Shown here: one piece after another, positions 1-4,392 of the stretch
Numbering within the stretch: position 1 is the first letter of the stretch
How the letters are laid out: each line of letters starts with the position of its first letter
DNA from: Clostridiales bacterium
GTDB lineage: Bacteria; Bacillota; Clostridia; Oscillospirales; Butyricicoccaceae
Length of the DNA stretch: 7,537 nt
NCBI GenBank assembly: GCA_019420045.1
Contig: JAHZHY010000285.1
Span: 1 to 7,537, forward strand
Direction: 5' to 3'
The notes under the pieces: generated by a model
Seen by the model: only the letters and a program-made list of their open reading frames with translations
The model's database searches: none
What the model was told of the DNA's origin: nothing
Program-made: the position numbers and the translations under genes

Positions 1-546
1 GGCATCCACATAGAGCCGGCTTCCATCATAGTGGCGGCTGATCGCCTGCTGAATTGCTTCTTTGCACTTTTCATTGGCCTGGTAAGAAAGCTTGTATTTC
101 TGGCTTTCCCCATGCTCTTTGGCATATTTTGCGGTATGCCAATACACTGGCGGTTCCGCAACTCTCTCCTTTCTCATTGGCAACACTATGATTTTGCCGT
201 TGCCTATCCGAAATTGCTCGGGCATCTGAAAATACTGCATGAAATGCTCCATCTGTTCCGGAGTCAGCGAAATGAAATCCTCTTCTCCCAATCCAACTAT
301 CAAGAAAGTTCCGGCCACCACATCGTAAATCTTTCCCTCTTCGTCCCGCAAAGCCCGGTTCAGAGCTTTACCCGATAGCTTCCCCTCATCATCACAGATC
401 AAAGCCACCGGCTCGCAAAAGGGATAAACGGCCTGGATATATCCGCCCACTTCATGCTGGAGTGATTCCAGGCCACCTGCGATTTCTTTGGCATAGGGCT
501 TCTTTTGCGGTTCTACAACGAGTACAGAGAGTGTTTTCTTTTCCAT
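1..546 (-). CDS. DUF3846 / DUF3849 domain protein (partial, C-terminus outside window)
   Basis: This reading frame is open from an ATG at 546 to the window edge: 182 codons with no stop. Residues about 6-100 look like DUF3846. They include the stretches VEPQKKPY, LQHEVGGYIQAVYPF and ALNRALRDEEGKIYDVVAGT, which I recognise from small proteins of Clostridia conjugative elements. Residues about 132-182 (PPVYWHTAKYAKEHGE, then NEKCKEAIQQAI) match the start of DUF3849, which often follows DUF3846 in one polypeptide. Neither domain has a known biochemical function. The start lies 2 nt after the TAA stop of the ArdC-like gene. The Shine-Dalgarno AGGAGGT lies inside the last codons of that gene, which indicates translational coupling and one operon. 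No catalytic motif is seen. Confidence 0.85.
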   Translation of the reverse strand, partial: MEKKTLSVLVVEPQKKPYAKEIAGGLESLQHEVGGYIQAVYPFCEPVALICDDEGKLSGKALNRALRDEEGKIYDVVAGTFLIVGLGEEDFISLTPEQMEHFMQYFQMPEQFRIGNGKIIVLPMRKERVAEPPVYWHTAKYAKEHGESQKYKLSYQANEKCKEAIQQAISRHYDGSRLYVDA

Positions 547-548
547 AA

Positions 549-1592
549 TTATCGTACCTCCTCATATTGTTTATGTTTTTTAGCGGCTTTGGGAACGATT
601 TTCCGATGCTTCCTCCTGGCCAGTGTTTGGGATAAGCATGGATACCGCTCTTCATTCTTTTCCATGCACAGTTTTTCTTTTTCGGGCAAGCGTTCTCTTT
701 GGTGCCGGATGGCATCAATGATCTCAGCAGAAGCTGTGCGGATAGTATCCAGAGAGTTTTTCAGTTCACTCAATTCTTTCCCTGTGCTCCAGGACGCCAC
801 ATAGCTGAAAGAATAATCCGATGTGTCCAGGCCCAGGTGCTGACATACCACATAGGCCACCCCTTCTGCCTGTACTTCTCTGGTATGCTGGTCCGGATGC
901 CGCGCCAATTCTTCCGGCGCAGCATCTTGATTTATAGCGTGAAGTTTGCTGTGAGCAATCTCGTGCACCATGGTTTTGATCGTTTGCAGCTGGCTCATGT
1001 CGGCTTGAATGGCAATACGCTGTTCACCCAGGCTGTAATATCCTTTACTACTACCGGAGATTTCTTCGAAGCCGATAGGCACCGGTGAGATCTCTTTCAA
1101 AGTCTCCAGCAATGTGTCGTATTCCACCACCTGGCCCTGGAGATCTTCCACTCCAATGGCAGGCAGTTCCTTCCCTTCCGTCTGGCTGATATCAAACACC
1201 GCTGCCGGACGAAAACTCACTTGTGTGATCTCCACCACTTCTTTCAGCAGTTTGCCATCCTGCCCTAGCAAAGGACGGCCTGTCAGATCATCCTTTTTCT
1301 CTTGCTCTTTTTTAACTTTGTAAGGGCAAGGGGCCAGGATAAAAATCCCCTTTTCCCCTTTCTTCACATGGCGTTGGAAATTTTTCTGCCAGGATGTATA
1401 CCCGGCCACCAGGGAAGCGTCCGGTCGTTGCATGAAAATGAGGATGCTGTTATTCACAGAATAATGATGAAACCGGGACATGGTGCGCAGATACCGCTCA
1501 AACTCTCCGCTTTCGAAGATCTTCCGTACACCGTTCTCCAGCTGCTGGGTGATCTCCCCCATCCGATCGGGAGTATCTTTTTTTGTTCTCAT
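549..1592 (-). CDS. ArdC-like antirestriction protein with HExxH metallopeptidase domain
   Basis: The product has 347 residues. Residues about 10-135 form an ArdC N-terminal-type ssDNA-binding domain: the RYLRTMSRFHHYSVNNSILI region, then AGYTSWQKNFQRHVKKGEKGI. A zinc-metallopeptidase motif, HEIAH, is at 210-214, and E239 or E243 in REVQAEGVAYV is the likely third metal ligand. ArdC-family proteins of plasmids and ICEs protect incoming DNA from host restriction; whether the protease site is used here is unknown. I chose the ATG at 1592 because AGGAGA lies 5-10 nt upstream. The in-frame ATG at 1616 adds eight residues, has no ribosome binding site and abuts a hairpin. The C-terminus (about 295-347) is charged, basic and probably disordered. 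The gene is the middle member of a minus-strand run, after the LPD-like gene and coupled to the DUF3846 gene. Confidence 0.85.
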   Translation of the reverse strand: MRTKKDTPDRMGEITQQLENGVRKIFESGEFERYLRTMSRFHHYSVNNSILIFMQRPDASLVAGYTSWQKNFQRHVKKGEKGIFILAPCPYKVKKEQEKKDDLTGRPLLGQDGKLLKEVVEITQVSFRPAAVFDISQTEGKELPAIGVEDLQGQVVEYDTLLETLKEISPVPIGFEEISGSSKGYYSLGEQRIAIQADMSQLQTIKTMVHEIAHSKLHAINQDAAPEELARHPDQHTREVQAEGVAYVVCQHLGLDTSDYSFSYVASWSTGKELSELKNSLDTIRTASAEIIDAIRHQRERLPEKEKLCMEKNEERYPCLSQTLARRKHRKIVPKAAKKHKQYEEVR

Positions 1593-1616
1593 ATCTTCTC
1601 CTTTCCTAAAAAGCAT

Positions 1617-1642
1617 AAGGGCCTGCTATAAAGCAGGCCCTT
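1617..1642 (-). terminator. Intercistronic terminator-like hairpin before the ardC-like gene
   Basis: A perfect 11-bp inverted repeat, AAGGGCCTGCT and AGCAGGCCCTT, flanks a 4-nt loop. It lies 4 nt after the stop of the LPD-like gene. On the minus strand the stem is followed by a T-rich stretch containing TTTTT, then directly by the ribosome binding site of the ardC-like gene. It could be an attenuator or partial terminator, or an mRNA-stabilising or processing hairpin. The stem base is 25 nt from the next start codon. Confidence 0.6.
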
Positions 1643-1646
1643 GCTG

Positions 1647-2618
1647 TTACCGCTCCAGATCTTTCTTTCGTTCTTTCTGGTGTTTCATCCGTTTTCTTTC
1701 CCTTTGATTTTCCATATCCGTTAATGTTTTTCCCGCAAGGGAGCCTTCTGCGATAGCCTGAGCCGCAGCTTCCTCATTGGAAAAGGTTTGCCACTTTCCA
1801 TCCACCAGAGCAGAAATGGGATACTGCGCCAGATCTTCCTCCTCTCCCACAAAAGCATTGTCCCGTTCCTTGAGCTGCTCATAGGCCTTCTCATCGGGAT
1901 AATAACCATAGATGCTCAGATATTTTTTATCTACCAAGTCATAGACTGCCGCACCCTCGTAGGCAAAGCCATCCGGCTCCATGGAGCCGGCCACATACTT
2001 CTGTGCGACTTCCTTTGCTTCTTCCAGCGTGGGATAGTCCAGTTTTTCATCAAAACCATTCTCAAAATGGTGATAAACAACAACCTCATACCGGGATGCC
2101 TGTTCCCGCTGCGCAGCCAGCACAGGAGCATCCTCCACACGGAATCCCATCGGTGGAGGGTCAAGCTCCATCAAAAACTCCTGTGACATCGTGTGTCCCT
2201 GCTTGTCCCGGTAGAAAACAACGGTAAAGGGTGCACCGTAGAAGGTTTCCTCTTTAATATCCCGGACAAATCGCTCTGCATCCGTATATTCCACAGTTTC
2301 CACTGGCATTCCATCTGTTCCAAGATATTCGATACAGCCCACAGGCCGGGAAACAGAAAAAGCAGAGGATGCTTCCGCATTCTCTGCTTCATCAATTTTC
2401 TGTATTTGTTCTTTCTCGGAAGGGAACAGGCTTAGTTGTTGATCAGCTCCGCCATCAAGATTTCTTCTGCCTGAGCTTTGCAGCTGATCATAAGGCGGAG
2501 ATTTATATGCCTGGATAGCAGTGGAACGAGGCTTCGCCCAATCCTTCCCGTTTTCTGAAATCCGTCCCATCATACGCCGGACAATTTCCCTATACTTTTT
2601 CACTTTTATTTCCTTCAA
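1647..2618 (-). CDS. LPD-like domain protein of conjugative elements, unknown function
   Basis: The product has 323 residues from a TTG start at 2618; AGGAGGAT lies just upstream and no better-placed ATG exists nearby. The N-terminus (1-35) is basic. Residues 59-75 (QQLSLFPSEKEQIQKI) resemble a linker I associate with the very large helicase/methylase polyproteins of Clostridia ICEs. Residues about 92-165 (EYLGTDGMPVETVEYTDAE, then APFTVVFYRD) and about 176-255 (YHHFENGFDEKLDYPTLEEA, then GFAYEGAAVYDL) look like two small alpha/beta modules of the large-polyvalent-protein type. Residues 265-300 (PISALVDGKWQTFSNEEAA) may be a third. The tail (303-323) is highly charged. No catalytic motif is visible. 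It may be a domain string split off a larger protein. Family-level assignment is from memory of similar proteins; function is unknown. Confidence 0.72.
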   Translation of the reverse strand: MKEIKVKKYREIVRRMMGRISENGKDWAKPRSTAIQAYKSPPYDQLQSSGRRNLDGGADQQLSLFPSEKEQIQKIDEAENAEASSAFSVSRPVGCIEYLGTDGMPVETVEYTDAERFVRDIKEETFYGAPFTVVFYRDKQGHTMSQEFLMELDPPPMGFRVEDAPVLAAQREQASRYEVVVYHHFENGFDEKLDYPTLEEAKEVAQKYVAGSMEPDGFAYEGAAVYDLVDKKYLSIYGYYPDEKAYEQLKERDNAFVGEEEDLAQYPISALVDGKWQTFSNEEAAAQAIAEGSLAGKTLTDMENQRERKRMKHQKERKKDLER

Positions 2619-2642
2619 ATTGATCCTCCTTTCCCGGCAAAG

Positions 2643-2678
2643 AAAAAGTGGGAAATCTCAAAAGATTTCCCACTTTTT
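2643..2678. terminator. Perfect 16-bp stem hairpin, possible bidirectional terminator
   Basis: AAAAAGTGGGAAATCT and its exact reverse complement flank a 4-nt loop. The stem is followed by a T-run on both strands, so it could terminate in either direction. On the minus strand it lies directly upstream of the ribosome binding site of the LPD-like gene, with the stem base 25 nt from the TTG start. It could therefore act as an attenuator for that gene, or simply shield it from the toxin locus. Confidence 0.65.
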
Positions 2679-2682
2679 AGTT

Positions 2683-2721
2683 CCCCTGACCAGATCAGGG
2701 GCGCTTCTTGCCCCCTGATCT
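2683..2721. repeat. Three-arm inverted repeat with mutually exclusive hairpins
   Basis: Three related arms lie in series: CCCCTGA (2683-2689), AGATCAGGGG (2692-2701) and CCCCTGATCT (2712-2721). The middle arm can pair with the first (7 bp, 5-nt loop) or with the third (10 bp, 10-nt loop), but not both at once. The longer hairpin ends 21 nt before the ATG of the plus-strand toxin gene. This could be a structured leader of the toxin mRNA or, on the minus strand, an alternative-pairing attenuator. No clear promoter for the toxin gene is seen between here and its start. Confidence 0.5.
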
Positions 2722-2742
2722 TTATAGAAAGGGGGGCTGACA

Positions 2743-2829
2743 ATGGTTACATATTCTGATCTGATTCAGACAGGTATTTTAGTCGTTGCCATTATTGCCC
2801 TGTTCATTCAGGCCAATAAAAAGAAGTAA
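2743..2829 (+). CDS. Holin-like type I toxin (28 aa membrane peptide)
   Basis: This small gene encodes 28 residues: MVTYSDLIQ, a hydrophobic span (about residues 10-24), then NKKK. The MVTY-[SE]-DLIQ start, single membrane helix and lysine-rich end are the hallmarks of the putative holin-like toxin family of Firmicutes (TxpA/BsrG-like type I toxins). These act by disturbing the cell membrane. A purine-rich ribosome binding site, AAAGGGGGG, lies about 6 nt upstream. It is the only plus-strand gene in the window. A predicted antisense RNA overlaps its last codons and its 3' untranslated region, as in txpA/ratA, which supports a toxin-antitoxin pair. Such loci stabilise prophages and mobile elements by post-segregational killing. 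No convincing promoter was found. Confidence 0.85.
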   Translation: MVTYSDLIQTGILVVAIIALFIQANKKK

Positions 2830-2859
2830 CCGCCCAGCTTCCCGGCCAGCGGTTACTTC
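2823..2859 (-). terminator. Intrinsic terminator of the antisense RNA
   Basis: An 11-bp perfect inverted repeat, GAAGTAACCGC and GCGGTTACTTC, spans the toxin stop codon. On the minus strand the stem is followed by TTTTTATT, a good U-tract. On the plus strand no T-run follows, so it is directional for the antisense transcript. Confidence 0.7.
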
Positions 2860-2870
2860 AGTAATCAGGT

Positions 2871-2905
2871 AGGGGTCTAACCGTTTGCCGGTGGCACCCT
2901 TTTTT
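2871..2905 (+). terminator. Probable terminator of the toxin mRNA
   Basis: An outer stem AGGGGT/ACCCTT (one G-T pair) encloses an inner stem ACCG/CGGT with a 5-nt loop, and the structure runs into six T residues (2900-2905). It lies about 40 nt after the toxin stop. Its end nearly coincides with the predicted start of the antisense RNA, so the two transcripts would overlap over the whole 3' untranslated region. The stems are short, hence moderate confidence. Confidence 0.5.
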
Positions 2906-2913
2906 CTATGTTC

Positions 2914-2942
2914 AGTATAATTCAAGGCTGCTGAAATGTCAA
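2914..2942 (-). promoter_or_regulatory. Consensus sigma-A promoter for the antisense RNA
   Basis: On the minus strand, TTGACA (2942-2937) is followed by a 17-bp spacer and TATACT (2919-2914): a perfect -35 box and a near-perfect -10 box at optimal spacing. This strength is typical for type I antitoxin RNAs, which must exceed the toxin mRNA. The -35 box begins 2 nt after the stop codon of the orphan NlpC/P60 gene fragment. Confidence 0.85.
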
Positions 2943-2944
2943 TA

Positions 2945-3032
2945 TTATTGGAATGCTTCTGGTCTGCCTACACTGTCAAAACCTTTTTTGCCGGAGATCA
3001 CCACATTATTCGATCCGCTGAAGCAATGGATG
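2945..3032 (-). pseudogene. Orphan duplicate of the 3' end of the NlpC/P60 gene (direct repeat copy 1)
   Basis: These 88 bp match 4305-4392 with five substitutions (at 2948, 2951, 2972, 3011 and 3021), in the same orientation and 1360 bp apart. The match begins exactly at the stop codon and covers the last 28 codons, from IHC to the C-terminal EAFQ. The reading frame and stop are preserved. Four of the five changes are synonymous; one turns Ser into Phe next to the catalytic-region HC. Upstream of the match the frame is closed by the stop of the hipA-like gene, so the fragment cannot be expressed as part of a hydrolase. Confidence 0.92.
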
Positions 3033-3034
3033 TT

Positions 3035-4225
3035 TTACCGCTCTGGAGCTCTTTCTTCTCTTTCGCGTTTTTTCATTCGGGACAGCTCTAACAAATAATG
3101 AACACGCTTTTGAATATGCTTTTCAATGGCTTCCAACCGTTCTTCAGGAAGATTGAGGTGAGGATGCCGGGTAAAGGTAAATCCAATCAGCTTTCTCAAC
3201 TGTTCTGCCTGCACCTTTCCCATTACTTCCCGGCAAACAGCTTCATAAGTGACGCCGCCATACGGGGTAGTTCGTGTACAGGCATATGCATCCAGGTCGG
3301 CCAGATCGGATTCCATCGCAAAATTAAACAGCGACAAGCCGTTATCAAAAATCGGTGCGGCTCCCAGCACTTCGCCGGTATGGTTATTGCGCAAAATACC
3401 AAAATTACCGAAATGCCGATCCTCATTGTAAATCACGGCATCAAACACCAGCATACTCTTGACTTGCTCATAGGCATCTTTACCCAGCTTTTCATAATAA
3501 GCCAGACAAGCTGGCAGGCCACCAGAAGTGACGATCCGTCCAATGGGCACAAACGCAGTGTGTATGTCGGTAAACAATTTACACTTGGAACCCAGGATAT
3601 CTTTCCAGTTCTCCAGATCATACTGAACAGCATGAAGTCCCATTGCTTCTGCCACCTGACAAGCGTAGTATTCACTATATGGCTCTTTTCCGGTATTGGC
3701 CGCACCGGAAGTTCCACCTTTGTACAGCCAAATTCCCTCTTTGCCCAAAAACCGCCAGGCTTTGGGAAGCATACCACCTGTGGTCAGTTCCGGCGAAGTA
3801 GTAAACGCTTGATGGCTGCTGCCCGCACCAGTGTAGGCCACCAAAGCCAGGATCTCCGAAAAGCGATTTTCGTACAAATTATACTCTGCAAAGCTGCCCT
3901 CAAAACCAGCAGGAACAACCCAATAGCTGTCATTCAAAGATAGCCCTCTGCACACATCAATAATGCCTTTTGTATCATTGGCAGACAGCCCCAAGGTCTT
4001 CAGGATCTCATCCACAAAGGTGCGGTTTTTTGGAATTACCCGCCGCCGCAGCCATTGAAGCAAATTTTCATCACAGCTGTCTCCGTGCCATTCCAAAGGA
4101 AGCAGACTGCGTTTTTCTGATTTCACCCCGGTCACATGGGCCACAAGGCCCTGGATTCCTTTTTCCTCCAGGGTAAAGGTCAGCAAGGTCTCATCAAATA
4201 ACCGCAATTCGTACTCTTTCGGCAT
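3035..4225 (-). CDS. Stand-alone HipA-like serine/threonine kinase
   Basis: The product has 396 residues from an ATG at 4225 preceded by GGAGGTGA; the earlier in-frame ATG at 4264 lies upstream of the -10 box and is not credible. Residues about 95-125 (GLSLNDSYWVVPAG, then NLYENRFSEI) match the N-terminal part of a Firmicutes HipA-like family. The HipA C-terminal kinase core follows. The probable ATP-binding lysine is K169 in WLYKGG. The catalytic loop NEDRHFGNFG (267-276) carries D269 and N274, and the metal-binding DN is in PIFDNG (D294). All key residues are present. HipA toxins phosphorylate translation factors such as GltX and are normally neutralised by HipB, but no HTH partner is encoded nearby. 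The role could be toxin, defence effector or regulator. The gene is monocistronic, with its own promoter, between 88-bp repeats. Confidence 0.85.
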   Translation of the reverse strand: MPKEYELRLFDETLLTFTLEEKGIQGLVAHVTGVKSEKRSLLPLEWHGDSCDENLLQWLRRRVIPKNRTFVDEILKTLGLSANDTKGIIDVCRGLSLNDSYWVVPAGFEGSFAEYNLYENRFSEILALVAYTGAGSSHQAFTTSPELTTGGMLPKAWRFLGKEGIWLYKGGTSGAANTGKEPYSEYYACQVAEAMGLHAVQYDLENWKDILGSKCKLFTDIHTAFVPIGRIVTSGGLPACLAYYEKLGKDAYEQVKSMLVFDAVIYNEDRHFGNFGILRNNHTGEVLGAAPIFDNGLSLFNFAMESDLADLDAYACTRTTPYGGVTYEAVCREVMGKVQAEQLRKLIGFTFTRHPHLNLPEERLEAIEKHIQKRVHYLLELSRMKKREREERAPER

Positions 4226-4247
4226 TTGCTCACCTCCATTTAAAGTT

Positions 4248-4256
4248 ATTATACCA
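4248..4256 (-). promoter_or_regulatory. Extended -10 promoter of the hipA-like gene
   Basis: On the minus strand TGG-TATAAT forms an extended -10 element, with a perfect TATAAT at 4253-4248 and a predicted start near 4241, 16 nt before the ATG. A good -35 box is not evident at 17 bp. The pentamer TTTCG occurs twice with an 11-bp period just upstream, a possible operator. This promoter lies within the inserted cassette. Confidence 0.7.
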
Positions 4257-4304
4257 CGAAACAACAGCGAAATGGTACATTGGCTGTGTTTTCGGTTGTC
4301 CCGC

Positions 4305-4392
4305 TTACTGAAATGCTTCTGGTCTGCCTACGCTGTCAAAACCTTTTTTGCCGGAGATCACCACATTATTTGATCCGCTGGAGCAATGGATG
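4305..4392 (-). repeat. Direct repeat copy 2 (native 3' end of the NlpC/P60 gene)
   Basis: This is the in-gene copy of the 88-bp repeat also present at 2945-3032 (83 of 88 positions identical by hand alignment). It encodes the last 28 residues of the hydrolase, including His647 of the predicted catalytic triad. The sequences diverge directly after the stop codon on one side and after position 4392 on the other. Confidence 0.92.

Larger units (their letters stand above)
2817..2907 (-). ncRNA. Predicted antisense RNA antitoxin of the holin-like toxin
   Basis: A consensus minus-strand promoter (2914-2942) predicts a transcript starting near 2907. An intrinsic terminator (stem 2823-2859, then TTTTTATT) predicts its end near 2817, giving about 90 nt. 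No reading frame of note is present. It is fully complementary to the toxin mRNA from the last four codons to the predicted mRNA end near 2905. This is the geometry of 3'-overlapping type I antitoxins such as RatA or SR4. The RNA itself is inferred from promoter, terminator and position. Confidence 0.7.
3033..4304 (-). mobile_element. hipA cassette inserted between duplicated gene 3' ends
   Basis: The segment between the two 88-bp repeat copies holds only the HipA-like gene and its own promoter. The hipA stop codon is 2 nt from the distal repeat, and the promoter region begins right after the stop of the intact NlpC/P60 gene. Arrival at a gene's 3' end while leaving a full-length gene and a displaced 3' fragment is the pattern left by site-specific insertion or by single-crossover integration. 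No recombinase is encoded inside, so the mechanism is not shown. Confidence 0.5.

Noticed and set aside
31..378. 115-codon plus-strand open frame at the left edge
   Set aside because: It is opposite the DUF3846/DUF3849 gene, which has a strong ribosome binding site, recognisable domains and operon context.
2591..2596. TATACT as a -10 box for the toxin mRNA
   Set aside because: No -35 box at a proper distance, and the strong hairpin at 2643-2678 would stop such a transcript before the toxin gene.
2643..2721. CRISPR-like repeat array
   Set aside because: The repeats are inverted, single-locus hairpin arms without regular spacers or nearby cas genes.
2723..2728. TATAGA as a -10 box directly before the toxin gene
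   Set aside because: The start point would fall within the ribosome binding site, and no -35 box is present.
3098..3943. 281-codon plus-strand open frame opposite the hipA-like gene
   Set aside because: It lies wholly antisense to a gene with intact kinase motifs, has no ribosome binding site worth noting and no recognisable domain. It is a shadow of the hipA-like codons.
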